64,000 nt of DNA from Cruorifilaria tuberocauda (Eukaryota > Nematoda > Chromadorea > Rhabditida > Onchocercidae): contig JABVXU010000178.1 of NCBI GenBank assembly GCA_013365365.1, positions 41,042 to 105,041 of the forward strand. The letters run 5' to 3'. Positions 26,301-39,726 of this stretch are shown here, in pieces (within the stretch, counting starts at the first letter, position 1; every line of letters starts with the position of its first letter). The position numbers and the translations under genes were made by a program. The notes under the pieces are model-generated. The model had not been told where the DNA came from. It ran no database searches and saw only the letters and a program-made list of their open reading frames with translations.

Positions 26301-29300
26301 ATGAGGAAATTTTGAATAATCTTAATATAAATTAAGCGAAACAAATCCTTTTGAGAATGCCAGAAATGCCTCATTAATGGGTAATTTTTTTTGAAATGAA
26401 AAAAGGGTTGTATAGATATAATTAGCAAAGTTTTTCAAATAACTGTATAATTAAAGATGATTCATTGTAATAAATAAATTTACTTTTCCAGCATCAATTC
26501 ATTCAGCTCCCGGAGCATCAATATCACATTGGAATGCTAATCTTTATCGTGATAGTGATACCACAGGACCGGATCAGAGTGATGCTCCACCATATGAATG
26601 GGATGATTACAGAGTTAGTTTACTGTAGAAGTTTACGTCGAGTAAATTTGATCTAACCAATCAGTTAGGTCAATCTAATATATCCAAGATTTATGGTTAC
26701 TGTATCCTCTTAGGTCTATTAAAAAAATTTATATTAACCTTTGACATTTATGCAGGCTAATTATTATTCACGCTTTCAATCAATGATTGTAACATTGGTG
26801 CTCTAATATTAGAAAAGATAATTCAATAATTTATATTCTTATCACCAATAATAATACTATATCACTCAATTTGATTTTTTATCATTATAATTAACGCAGA
26901 TAGCACTTCTATCGAATATATTTCTATCAATTCAGATGTTAAATCCTCTCAAAAACAAATATTTTCCCTTTTTTTTAATCCGTCAATTCGTGTAAAATGA
27001 GTTCTATCGATCTGTTCTCATATTATCGTGAAATTTAATTGTTTAAGCAATTCTGAAATTGGGAAAATTCTTCATAATTTGTTATTTTTCATCTTTTTCT
27101 TGATTCTTTACCTGATAGATAATTCTAATATGCTAAAAAATTTTTTGAATTGTACTTTATCAATTTATCATTTTCACGCATCTCCGAAATTCTGAATACA
27201 TTTGGAAAATGTGAGAAACGGATCAAAAATGTTTATGAAGAATTATATATCGTTTCATTTTACAGTTCAAAAATAATAAACGAATGTAATAATTCGTAGA
27301 GTTGGCAAATTCATTTACATTAGAATAGCTGAAATTGCACTAAGAGATAGTTAAGGGAAGGCGAAATTTATTAGTGTTAATTTATGGTGCATGAAATGAT
27401 AACGTTCATTTGATAAATTAAGTTATCAGTGCTACAAGATAAATTATTAAATCCTCATATACCTCGTTTCATTAATTTATCCAATCTTTTTTATTTCTGT
27501 TTAAGAATTTCTCCAAACATTCCTTATCATTTTATCAACTATAAAATCACAGCAGAATTTTATTGTATGCAAGAATGCAAGAAACAGTAGAAATGATTAT
27601 TTTAATTTGTTAATTTTCTATTCAATTAATGATCGATTGATTAATTTATAAGATGAAGAAAAATATTTGGAAGCAAAATGAATGATCGTTCTTGTTGTTT
27701 TTCTGTATGAGTAAATTTGAAAATATTTTAGCCACCAGCAAAGACAGAAGATGAATGGGATGATGATAATGATCGAGAGGATATATCCGTATTGACCATT
27801 GAGGATGATTTTCAGATGCAACTTGGCAGCTCTCATTCTTCATTTCCTTCACATTTCTATTCATCAGATTATCAGTCTTATATTACTGTACGTTAATTTC
27901 TTTCTTTATCTTTGTTACTGTTTTATTTACTTTTCATTCCAATGAACATTGCACTGTATTCATTATCAATCACAGAAAAAATTTTTTTGCACAATTTTAA
28001 TCATCTAATTAATATTTTCAATAATCTTAATATTATTTACAATAATTTAGAATATTTACTTCATTACTCATTCAATTATTTTTTTTTGAAATTTGTTTTT
28101 ACAGTTCAATATAATCATGAAATGAATAAGACAGGTTTTTTTCTTTTTTTGTTGATTGTTCCTAATTTGTTAATGATCTATTGGACTATTGATTGATTGA
28201 TAGGATGAAAAGAAAACATCAGTACGAGAAAAAGCATCACGACCTGTAGCTACCGTTACAGGGAAATGTGTTCGAAAACATTCGGTAAGTTCATTTATTT
28301 AGTATATCTGTTAATCAACTGGGAAGGATTCCATATTTCACTAATTAGCATGAAATGAATGGATGAAATTTATTCATTTATTTATTTCCTATAACAGTAG
28401 TTTCGATGTAAAATGGCTCGTTGCTAGGTGATAATGCTACATATCTTATAGATTAATAATCAATAAATGGGTTGGTTAGGTTACCTTTTCTCTCCTTGTT
28501 TGTCATCCCGTCATTAAAGTATCAATGAAAAAAGATTTGATTAATGCCTATTAGTTATTGCATCAATTCATTTTTAATTTTAAAATTAAATTCCATTGCA
28601 ATTACTTTTTTTCTTTCATTGAAATTACTAAATTTGAAATTTCATCAGCAAATTTCTTCAAATTATTGATAATGAAAAGAAAGAAATGCATTAAATTGAA
28701 AAAAAAGATAACGATTTAGCAGAAGGGAAAGTAAAATAAATTTCTTTTTTTAAACAATTTAATTATTCATAATTTTGAATTGTTAATTTTTAATCTTTTT
28801 GTTACCCTTTTTCTTCGACTTACTGTTTTGTTCTACAGTTTCTTTCTTAATTGATAATGATATTTAACTTTTTTTTAATTTGTAAAGTTTCAACTTCTCA
28901 TGAAAGAAAAAAAGGAAAAGGAAATGTAATTTCTGTTTTTTAAATGGAAATTTTTTCAGGATATAAGTGTTAATGATAAGCTGGAATTAGTGAAAGCAAG
29001 AACAATACCATTATTAAGCAAACTGTTGAATTCATCCAAATCTCGACATTTCTCCGAATCTGACTTACGTAACGTTCTGACGGCAAATAACGGTAGTACA
29101 AATAGTAACAGCAATACCAGTAGCAGCACTGAGTGCATTCAATCATTTACACTTCCATCATTATCAGAACAATCACAAGTGCCTATCATTTTATCGAAAA
29201 TTGAAAAATTTGCGTCATCATTGAAATTGATTCATCATGATGATAGCGATCAAAACTCGTCATTCTCCACGTTATCATCGATCCGATCATTGGGTGACGT

Positions 29301-30962
29301 TTTAAGCACGCTCAAAATATTCAACGTAATTTGTTTCTTTTTTTTTCATATTAAATTTGAAAAAAAATATTAAATCCGGAAAATTTGCACAAGAAAGTTA
29401 ATACTTTAATATTTTCGAATACATAATGTTAAAAGTAAACGGTAGAAATCAATTGAAGGTTAAAAATTGAAATTTTAAAGGTTGCAAAAAAAGGATTGGA
29501 CAGATAAATGACAGATTATTCGATTATCAATTTATTCGTATATTAATAATGTATATTTAATATATTTTCTCAAGTAGATTCATTGTTGTAGAAGTGATAC
29601 TTTTTTGAAAATTAAAAAAAAATTTGAAAAACAGGAAAAATTTTTTTTTTTAGGATATTCATGAACGATTGCTGGAAGAGCAGGAGGAATTACAGAGTTT
29701 ACTAAGTTCGGATTCATTTTCCGGTGATTTATCGGGTTTACTGAGAGAATTCGAACCGTTACGTCGGGCATATGAGGAAGCTATAAAACGAGTGGAACAA
29801 TTAATGGCACAAATTGAAGCAATTCGTGATAAATGGAATGATTGGTCCGAAACACAACGAATCATTCAGATGATGATGCGAACAATTGAGAGTGATTTGT
29901 CTGATCTTCGTAAAGGAACTGATAACTCAGAGGTTAGTGATAAGATTATAGAATTTCATTGTTTACATATTACACTTTTAAACATACTAATATTCCATTT
30001 TGAATTATCATAAATTTAACTTAGGAGATATATCATAAGCAGTATTAGTAGTATAGACTGTAAATTTTGATGATAATGGTTAAGCTTTATGGTTGAAAAT
30101 GAATATTTCTTCTTTTTTCGCTTCGAAAAGTCCACAATTTTAATGAGTTTTAATGAATTCGAAGTTTTGAAATGAAGCTTGAAATTCCCTCTGATTATGT
30201 TAATTGTAAGAGATCATTCAGGTATATATGTCAGATAAAACTATTTCACACTTTTTTACTTTTTTTTGTTTGAAATTTATACTTACAATTATTTAATAAG
30301 GGTTTTTTGGAACTACTGTAAAATATCAGTTTAATTAATATTCTATTTTAGCAAATATGTTCTGAATTGGAATTGTGTCAGGAACGGATGAATCGATTAG
30401 AAACAGCTTGTAATTATCTTAGCTGTAATTTAGCATCACTTCACAATCGTTCTTCCACTCAGTCACCACCTGTTGATTTTACTTCTGAACTTGCATTATA
30501 TTCCAATGCACTAATACAGCTGAAAACGAGGTTTTTTTTTCCTTCATTTCTTCCTTAATCTAAATCAGAAAGCAATCTGGTAATTGAAATTGAAGATATG
30601 AAAATTAAATTGGAATGAATTTTATTTCAAGATTTCTTGAATATTACTTGATTTCTAATCGTTTGATGTTAACTTAGTAAATTAACATTTATAGATTTGA
30701 AAAGGAAATTGGTCATGCAAAAAGTGCTGATAAAGCAACGTTTGTACGTAGTAGAAAGCGAATACATTTGAAAAATGATGCAAAAACGATGACACGACTG
30801 GATGCTGACAATTGCGCCAGTGCTAATTGGTCCATTAAGGTGTTATTTATTGTTGCTGTAATTGCAGCATTTACAGCCTGGTTTGCTACATCAACACTTG
30901 TACCGTGGCGAACAACTTTGGGACCACATTTAAATTACGTTGATGGTCCACCACCTCTATAA
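23368..30962 (+). CDS. unc-83: KASH-domain outer nuclear membrane protein (LINC complex), probably UNC-83; 5' end incomplete
   Basis: Tail-anchored protein predicted to sit in the outer nuclear membrane, binding a SUN protein in the perinuclear space and motors in the cytoplasm for nuclear migration. Exons: 23368-23539 and 23871-24093 (both tentative), 24517-24614, 24853-25093, 25176-25337, 25536-25724, 26063-26270, 26492-26613, 27732-27887, 28204-28284, 28960-29325, 29654-29932, 30352-30530, 30695-30962. The C-terminus is a textbook KASH: one helix (VLFIVAVIAAFTAWF), a short lumenal tail and terminal GPHLNYVDGPPPL, comparable to the GPPPT end of nesprins. Upstream are acidic and basic low-complexity parts (KRRRKGR; RRKLRARRLPRSMSDGE) and a spectrin-like helical region (exons at 29.6-30.5 kb). 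The recovered length is about 900 aa, which fits UNC-83 rather than giant ANC-1, so the symbol is an inference. The exon at 24853-25093 needs one extra base to stay in frame (see findings). Confidence 0.82.
23918..24093 (+). other. possible alternative 5' exon of the KASH gene
   Basis: An ATG at 23918 opens a frame (KLNDLACPTITATAI, then Thr/Ala/Asn-rich from CAA/CAG-type triplets) that runs to a strong GTAAGT donor at 24094 and splices in phase to the exon at 24517. No good acceptor precedes it, so it could be an isoform-specific first exon instead of an internal one. C. elegans unc-83 is known to have several isoforms. Confidence 0.35.
24707..24743. repeat. perfect 17-bp inverted repeat with 3-nt loop
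   Basis: Arms 24707-24723 and 24727-24743 are exact reverse complements around TTT; the core arm is ATAATCAATGATAAT. It lies in the intron between the KASH-gene exons ending at 24614 and starting at 24853. A third, direct half-copy (CGATGATAATTTA) follows at once. Confidence 0.85.
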
Positions 30963-33900
30963 CATTTATTCCTATTCAATTTAAATTAAATTACTGATAG
31001 ATAAAGCAATGTACTTTTTTTTGGAAGATCGATGATCACAACTTCAAGGAAAATAGAATATTATCATTTCAACATTCTATCTTCCGTCAAATTTGAATTA
31101 AAATGAATCAAGTTTAATTGAATTTAAAGCATTCGAAGTGAATAATTATTGATCAATGAAAAAAGTGAAAATTAAATTTAATACATCTAAAATGAATGAT
31201 TATCAATTAATGTAACTTTGTTATTTTTAATGAATCATCATGGATATCCTTTATTTTATCATTTAATCATACGTATGTTTTAAATCATTCGTTGTTTGTT
31301 ATTCTCTCTCTATGTATACATACATGCAAAGGTGCCATCATAGTGCCTATCTGAATGAATTTTATTGCTTACAACTTTTAAATACTAAATTGTAGGCCCT
31401 AATATTGTTTAAATATCATCAATATCGCTTCCTTTCTACCTTTTTCTTGATCAGTAACCTCATCGATAATATATATATATATACTACTATCTGCGATTAT
31501 CACTACTACTGTTTTTATTATCGTCATTAGAATTATTATCAGTATCGATCGCTGAGAGTATTGATAAATTTATGATGAAGATTTTAGCGTCATTAAATTC
31601 GATTATTTTATTTAGGTTAATTTTAAAAATTATTGTGAATATTTCTATCCAAAATACTGCCAAGCGATCTCCTAAATTAATTGCATTTTTCTTCTCATTT
31701 ACCTAATTTTTTTTGTCAATTAATTATCATTGTATTCCTAAGATTGTTCAAGCAATTTCAAAATAATCAATTTATGACAGGGTATTAGCGAAGAATTCAT
31801 CTTAAATTCTGAATAGATAATGCTAAAATGAAAATAATCACCTTGATGTTTATTTAGTTTCAAATTCTCTTATACATAATTAATCATATTATTAATAAGT
31901 GAACAAGTAATATAGAATATTACCACTCTCAAGTTATTCTCGAATTTTCATATTTTCATTTTCAAATGATCAATTTTCATGTTTTAAACATTTTCCTTTT
32001 TAATTTTCATTTTTCATCATTTTTCATCAAATATGTCCAATCAATAATCTATACTATCAATGATACAATGATAATGTAATAATTATATTCCTACTTAGCA
32101 ATACACTGAATTTGAATGATTAAAGTTTTTGAAATTGAGCTTTATTTTCTAAAACTTTTTGTTGAATAAAAGCGATACTTTGCTGCTCCAAAAGAAGATT
32201 CATTTTTATCAAGGTATTATCAAATAATTTAAGAAAGAACGAAAGAACAACAAGAATCTATCCATAATATTCCGTCCATTATCATTACTGAAGTTTAGCT
32301 ATCATCGATTAAAACCTTTTCCAATCTATCTGACGGAAATAAGCTATAAAGCAAAGCAAAAGTAAAGCATAAATATACATAAATCATAGATGCTCACTCT
32401 TAAATTATTCTGTTCATTTATACTCAAATAGCTTAAACTATTCTGAAATAACTAAAAAAGCAGTTTATTAAAATACTGCACTAAGTAGATTACAATGCAC
32501 AGGCGCAAATGACGTTCACGTCTTTAACGTGTGATTTTTTGCTGATTTAATCAATGATGATGACAAATTTTGACCTATCATTAATTATTTGAAATATTCA
32601 GGTGCATGAACGAATTCATTTGTTTAATTTAGTGTTATCAACACTATGATCATTCATTTCGTTCAGCGGTAATGTCTCTATCATTACTAATATTTCCATA
32701 TGATCCGTTCATTTCCTAATTCGTTGTGACACCTATCACTAGTTGTTTAGTTATTTCTGCGCCACTGTGATAGTTGTTAAGGAATTTACTGGAACTAATG
32801 ATTAGGATTATCAGTTGAAAAATATAATGAAAATTAATGATAACTCCTTATAAATTCCACCGCTTCACCACTACTTTTATGCCGTGTCTTCAGCAATTGA
32901 ACAAATCTGATAATAAATCAAATATTCGTAAAGACGAAATTTCAAACAGTGATAATTGATATCACTAATGATAGCGATATCGTGAGGATTTCATATTGAT
33001 GAAAAGATGCATGCATGATACACACACAATTGCAATATAAAACGATACAATTTTATCAGTTTGCCACGGTTACTTTTATCATAACCTTCAGACAATGCCG
33101 CATTTTGAGAGATAAAGTGATTAATTCAACAAAATGTAAAGTGCGCATTTCGTGAAATTATATCAGTTCATCTTGATCCTTTGATCCTTTGATCCTTCCA
33201 TCATAAATTCTTATCTGTTGACCTTTTCACTCACAATATGTATCAGAACTTCTGTAGCTTGCAGTACTTTAAGATAGGAAATGTAATAATCATTTATTGG
33301 TTTATACTCGAATATCTGTAGGGCATTGGAATGATAAGTTCTAGAATATAGCACTACTAATTCTATTTCAAAATTATTAAATTTCAAATATTTCAGTGGA
33401 AAATCTAAGCAACCTTCCTTTTAAACGTAATTTAACAGTTTATTGTACAAAAAGAGAGGAAAATATCATATTTTGTCATTTAATATTTGAATTTAATTTA
33501 TCAATTCATAAACTTTTATCAAAGTAATATTTGTAATTAATAAGATATTATGTTGGAAATAATTTAAAAACTTTTGCTCTTTACTAAAATGAGAGAAAAG
33601 AAAATATGATTAAAATCCATCAGAAATGATAACATGAATGGAAAGATTAGTTAATGACGAATTAATGAAATGTTATCTCCCTCAACCGAAATATCAGTAA
33701 TGATAAATGTTGCAGAAGAAAAGAGTTCCCTTCCTTTCCGAATGTGCGCAAATGTCTCTCTCACCACTTTCCTTACTCTAACATTACTGTAGCTATTCCT
33801 CTTCTACACGTAAACAGACGATTAATCGTAAACTACGTGTGAAACGGGATAGTTACAATAATACTCTTTCTTTACTGCGAATTCCACTGTACGAAATTGC

Positions 33901-35172
33901 ACAACTTCCGTGAAATTGCACGTATGCTAAGATAGACGTGATATTTTACCCTATCGATTATTAGTCTTATCGTTTATTATCCAAAATTTGATTCACCGCA
34001 ATTTATCGAATCATATCAATTTCTATTGGAAAATTCAATATTTAAAATCTTTTCAATGATTCGTCATTTGTTATAAAATGAAGAAGGCTTAATGTTATCT
34101 TTAGTTATCACACTTCATCATTTATATCCATCGTCAGTCACATGTAAATCCTTTATATCTAGCTTAAATATTTGGTATTTTAGCTTAAATCGTATATGCT
34201 TCATGCATTCATGACAATTCTTCTTATATCGATTGATTTCCGATCCATTTCCGTTCAGATATGTGAAAGATTTTATCAGTTAATGCCGCTTAGTCTAAAT
34301 TTGAATTTCTATTTATCAATTTATTTGTGAAGTAATCATTCATTACTTTTAGTATCTTTTTATATCTTACGTATAATTTATACTATTTACGATGAAGGAA
34401 AAATTGTAATTCATTTCTGTTTGTCTGAAAGTATAAAACAAAAAAATTCACAGCATAGTTTTTCTTAGCTTACAGATTAATTAAATTCCGGAAATCAAAA
34501 AAAGGTAAATTGAAAGTTTAAAATTTAACTTTTACTTTACTAAATGAGATTATAAAAGTTTTGGATTTTTTGTTTTTATAGAAATCTTTACAATAAAGAT
34601 AGCTTTATTTCGTATGTTTTACAGCCAAATAATTCATCATGCAAAATAAATATAAAATCAGAAATTTAATATCTAAAATAATAAATAATTTAGTTAATTA
34701 AAATGTAAATTTTCCATCGTAAAATAATGCTATTGGTTTGTTTAAATGATTGTAAAATGTTAAACGAATCATTTTACTGTTTACTTAGCTTTTTTATTTT
34801 CAAAAAGAATTGCAAACAAAGCACTTTAATTCAAATTGAAGTATTATCATCTCGACTAATTCCACTCAACTCAATTAAATTTTAGTAAAAGGAGAATGAT
34901 AATCTTTCTTGTGACTGATTTTACTGATAACATTCGCTGATATGGAAAGGAATAAATCTTCCATTAATCGATAAAATCCATATCACAACTATACACCTGC
35001 CCGTGCCATTTTAAAAAAACTTCCAACATGGGTCGTTAAAAATTTTAAATTTTATATTTGAAAAAAAATAAAACATAACATTTCACAGAATAGAAAATTA
35101 TATTTTATATTAATTTTGATAATAAAGAAATGTACTTCTTTTACTTTCAAATTTATATTTCAAACAAAATTA
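30963..35172. other. convergent intergenic region
   Basis: The plus-strand KASH gene ends at its left and the minus-strand cysteine-module gene ends at its right, so this should hold two 3' UTRs. No coding exon is visible. It is AT-rich with a short TTTGATCC triplication at 33172-33196 and a short AT run near 31470-31483. Confidence 0.5.
33172..33196. repeat. short tandem TTTGATCC repeat
   Basis: Three adjacent copies of T(T)TGATCC followed by TTCC. Small and probably neutral. Confidence 0.7.
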
Positions 35173-37712
35173 TCACTTATTTGTGTACGAAGAGGGATAT
35201 ATGATAACATTTCCACAGTATTTACCATTATTTTCATCGTTTTCATCGTTTCTGATATTGGCTGTTTTCAAGCATACCTGTTGAACGTAACTTCCAATAC
35301 AGGCGGCAATCACACCGGTAAAGAATGCTAGTGATAATACGAGACCAAGAGCTCCTGAAAGCTGATATTATCAGATTTCTATAGCTTGTTATGTTTAGAA
35401 GGATTTATTCCAGGTTATAGTTATCTTTTAATAGATTATACAATATGCTGATTTAAGTAAATTAAACTTTTCTTATTATTGTTAAACTAATCAAATCGAA
35501 CTGATGATAATTTCGATCAGATGAATCCTAGAAGCAATATGACAAAATAATCTTCAGTACAAAATTGCGATACTAATTCTTACTAATACTAATTAATACT
35601 AATAACTCTAATACTAATACTAATAACACAATAATCCTAATACTAATAATTCTAATACTAATAACACAGAATTACGTCGATCAATAAATTATTTCAACTA
35701 AATTTATTTGCACATTTTATTTTAAATAAAATTAATTTTTTAACGAAATGAACGAGTGAATAGCATTAAATCTTAAACAAATTTCGATTGTTTTCTCCAA
35801 TCAGTTTAAAAGAAAGGTAAAAATTCATCTAAAAGCTAAACCTGTTTTACTTTTTTGAATTGGTAAAACCATTTCATATTCTTCCAGTACTGGACAATTT
35901 AAATGAACACTTAAACAATTTGAATCATGACAACGTTGTTTATCTGTTTCCCAAATTATCAAGCATTCGTGCTGGAAAATTAAAAATAAGCTAATTAGTT
36001 GTAAAAATTAATTATGAAACTAATTAATTACCATTGTTTATTTCTTTTTTTACTTTTTGAATTTGAGAGAAATTCAAGTTACAAATTTTTAATCCTGTAA
36101 AAATTAGACAAAAATAATTCAAAAAAAGCTTTATTCATTTAAAAATATCAATTTTATCGTTTCTTTTGCAAATAAATTAAAGTTTGAAATTTAATTAAAC
36201 CAATTTTTCATTCTTCTGAACGGTGCATGCAACCGATGACTTTCCAATTGTCGTCATTTCAACCATACGACAAACCGCATTAACTGGCATGCAAGGTTTC
36301 CAATTGCTACCTCTGTTACTATCATCCATTCCAGCTGTTTTGTTATCACTAAAGTAGAAGCATGATCGAGAGCTATCTGAAATTTTATTCGTTTTCACAA
36401 ATTATTTCATTCCTTTTAAATATTATATTTCCACTTGTTCTTTTTCTCGTCATGCATGTAAATAGAGGGAAAAGATTTAATATTTATTTATATCAAGTAT
36501 TAATTAACATTAATTACAAGTTATTGCAAGTAATGTTATACTTACAATTACTTACAATTTATTTATGTTTAGCACTAATCAATACTGGTATTCATTTGTA
36601 CTTAATATTAGTATTTACTTATATACATTTAATATTTACTTATATTTAGCATTGTTTAATATTAGCATTTATCTTTATTTAGTACTTATAATTATATGTA
36701 ATAATGAAGAATGAATGAAGGAATGATGAAGTAATTTGTGTAAAAGTTTTTTAAATTTTAAAATTAAAACTATTACTAACCTTCTGATGGAGGAACTGCT
36801 AGAAGTGGCGGATGAGGTAGTGATTTTTCAGTGATAATATTCTGCTCCTGCTCTATTACATCATTATCACTGATAATATCATTATCTAATTCTTTTACAA
36901 TTGGGCATGATACTGTCACCGAATGGCAATCACCTTCCTCCGAGCATTTCTCTTTCATTAATGGAACATTTCCGGTTACAACACATGATACCTGTAACTG
37001 TGATAGTTAAATTCGTTATCCAATTAATTCTGCGGTTTTTGCATTTCATCATGTTTTACTTTTTCCGCTTTATCATATTTTTCATTAAGCTTTCATTCAT
37101 TATCTCCTATTTCTACCTAATTAGTTCTCATGTGTTTCTTTCTCTCGCACTTTGACCTTTGTCAAGGTTAATTCTATATCATCTTGTTTTTATTTATTCA
37201 ATATTTATTAATACCCTATTTCATTTCAACGTGTTAAAAAGTTTGAAATAGAAATCTAATTACTTAAATATTGTTTTATGCTAACCTAGCAGTATGCTTA
37301 TCCAATTAAAAAATATCAAAAAATACTCATGCAATTAAAAAATATTCAAAGAAAGAAATGTATTTATTTTAAATTATAGTTTTTTAAAATTTCTATAAAA
37401 ATTTAGAAATCTCAAGTAAGACTACAATTTTTCTTGAAAATTCAAATAAACGAAAAAAATTACCAGTGGTGATTTTTTTGCCGGATTTTCATTATCCATA
37501 ATACAGACAAGTTCGGTTAAATTAACAACAATTGGATTTCTTAGGAAACAACGAAAATTTTCCGGAACACAATCATCCAATTGACCTCGTAGTAATACTT
37601 TACCATAGTTTCTACATGTTACTGATAGAATTAACGGATTCTGTCCAATAGCTGATAATGTTATCATTACTATTAAAAGAATGATGAGGAAAAATTTCAG
37701 TAATTTAAGCAT
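35173..37712 (-). CDS. type I membrane protein with two duplicated eight-cysteine modules, 5 exons, 315 aa
   Basis: Family not recognised. Exons: 37464-37712, 36781-36991, 36201-36376, 35842-35971, 35173-35354 (948 nt, phases 0,1,0,1). It starts with a signal peptide (MLKLLKFFLIILLIVMITLS). It ends with a TM helix near 257-278 (LGLVLSLAFFTGVIAACIGSYV) and a hydrophilic cytoplasmic tail of about 35 residues. The ectodomain has two modules. Module 1 has Cys at 33, 48, 55, 70, 86, 99, 105, 112; module 2 at 159, 182, 189, 204, 215, 226, 231, 238. Both share C-x6-C-x14-C in the first half and C-x(4-5)-C-x-S-V-x4-C-P in the second (CHSVTVSCPIV; CLSVHLNCPVL). Each module is split by a phase-0 intron between its fourth and fifth Cys and is followed by a phase-1 intron, so the gene grew by duplicating a two-exon unit. 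One sequon (NLT, residue 64) is visible. A secreted-face receptor or adhesion role is only a guess. Confidence 0.8.
35575..35665. repeat. degenerate tandem TAATACTAA repeat
   Basis: About ten imperfect copies of ACTAAT/ACTAATAAC in the intron between the exons at 35842-35971 and 35173-35354 of the cysteine-module gene. Confidence 0.8.
36475..36695. repeat. degenerate TTTA/TTAGTATT-type repeat in an intron
   Basis: Runs of related TATTTACTTATAT, TTAGTATT and TTAGCATT words between the exons starting at 36781 and ending at 36376. Diverged and low complexity. Confidence 0.5.
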
Positions 37713-38534
37713 ATTCACGCGAAACTGTTAAACAGTAAAATTTATTTTTGAAAGTAAGCGAATTGATTCATTTGTATATAAATAGAAATGTTTCAATCAA
37801 TTTGTTGACTTTTATTATGTTTTTTTCCTTTCTTTTTTGTTTAGAAAACATTCTTTCCCTTCTGAAATGAAAATGAAAGAATGAAAAGAAGAAAAATACA
37901 TTTGATACTAACTTTTCTTTCATTTAAAAGTTTTTTTTTCTTTCTAAAATAATTTTCATCTTTAACCTCAAAAAGAAATTTCCAATTTTAATTATTAAAT
38001 TTCGCAGTAAAATTCAATAATTTAATTTACTATGATTATTTTAATTTGATATTTTGCACATTTAGTAGCGATCAGGAAGATTGTAATTTATTCAACTCTT
38101 AAGAAAAGCTAAAGGTTAAAATATAGCTGAACTATAAATTAGTAGAGTAATTCAAAATAATAAATAAATAGATATATCGGTATTTAAAACTGCAGGTATT
38201 TCTTTAATTAAAAAACAAACAGGAAAATATTCTCACAAACTTTCGTTAAATTCAGATAACGTTAGCATTTGTAAATGCGTTTAAAAACTGACAAAAACTT
38301 GATTAATTAGTTACAGGAATTAAAGTTATTTATTCAAACGGCTTATCGTATTCCGCTGTATTCCACGTTATTTTCACTTTATAATCTTTATAATGAAATG
38401 ATTTTAGCCCACACCATTGCATCATATCATGCATTGAGAGACATTAGACAAAAAGCTTTATTTCAATTATTTCATATTATTTTAAAAGGCGTGCAAATAT
38501 AAACAAACAAGAAATTAAGTCTTCTTTTTCTATC

Positions 38535-38558
38535 CCTCTCTCTCTCTCTCTCTCTATC
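38535..38558. repeat. (CT)n tract
   Basis: An uninterrupted CT dinucleotide run of about 24 bases, upstream of the minus-strand cysteine-module gene. Confidence 0.9.
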
Positions 38559-39651
38559 GGAAGAAGAACAGAGAGAAAAAGATGATGATTAAAAATTGAG
38601 CATATTTAAGATTTCTTGTTACGAATATTTCTGGCCAAAGAATTTCATGTAATCTTTTCTCTCTCTCTTTTTGCCCTTCCATTATTTTTTTTTTTTTCAT
38701 AATTGAAGCCTACAAGTGAAATTAAGTTTAGCATTGATCTGATCGACTTATACGTGTGGTTAATTGAATTTTCTGATTGAATGAAGCCTGATAAAGTGGT
38801 AGAAGTGGTACCAGAAGGAAGCAATTAGCATGCATATGCGTAAAGGGTCGTTCAGCAGTGATACACGCCGGATCACTTAATGCCTCGCGTCTGAAAATGT
38901 CATATTCCTGAAGTGTTTGCGTCTCTTTTTTTTATTTTAAATTAGATATTATTGATTAATTTTTAGCTTAAAGCTCAAATATTAGCAAAAAAACGAAAAT
39001 TTCAAATAAACAATTAGTAATAATTAATTTTTTTAATGGTTTTGAAATACTTTGCAAATTTTGTAAAATTCCTCAGGTTGTAGAATGTAAAATAATTTTC
39101 AAATATAATCATGCTTTTAATATTTAATAAATTAAAAAGAAATTGAGCATAAAAAGGAAAAATTGTTGAGTTTGCTTGTATTGCAGTTAGTTATGTAATT
39201 TGTTAAAATAACAAATGCGGTAAGTACAATAGTTCATTAAATATTAAATAATTAACTTTAAATGCTGACACAGGAACATTGTTAGCTAAATGATGAAACG
39301 ATATTTTTTTATCTTTTCGAAATGAAGAATCTTTTTAAATTTGAAATTAGGAATTTATTTTAAATCAAAAAATTAAAATTACATAAATAACAATTTTATA
39401 CGAATCTTTTTCATGATTATTATTATCATTATTAAAATTTTATGAATAAAATATTATGGTAAATTTATTGACTCTTTTAGTGATATGCTTTTGGATAAAT
39501 TTTATTTCAAATATTAAAGTTATTATCAACGACTTAACTTTTTGATAATCATTACTGATAAGGATTTTTTTCCTTTCATAATCAGCATATTCCCAATCAT
39601 TCTTATTTAATTAAAAAATTCCTCTTAATATGGTTTAACTGTTAATGTATA

Positions 39652-39657
39652 TTTATT
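39652..39657 (-). terminator. candidate polyadenylation signal of the GPCR gene
   Basis: TTTATT on the plus strand, read as AATAAA on the minus strand, 70 nt past the GPCR stop at 39727. Good distance, weak specificity. Confidence 0.4.
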
Positions 39658-39726
39658 GAAATTAATATTTTATATTAAATAATTTTTTAAAAAATGTGAA
39701 ATTACTTTTTTACGATTTTGTAGAAT

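Larger units (their letters stand above)
37713..39726. other. intergenic region between the cysteine-module gene and the GPCR gene
   Basis: Both neighbours are on the minus strand; this should hold the promoter of the cysteine-module gene and the 3' UTR of the GPCR. AT-rich, with a CT tract at 38535-38558 and no supported exon. Confidence 0.5.

Noticed and set aside
35262..35277. Possible 16-nt intron (GTATGCTTGAAAACAG) in the last exon of the cysteine-module gene
   Set aside because: Far too short for spliceosomal removal; reading through keeps the frame open to a TGA at 35173-35175.
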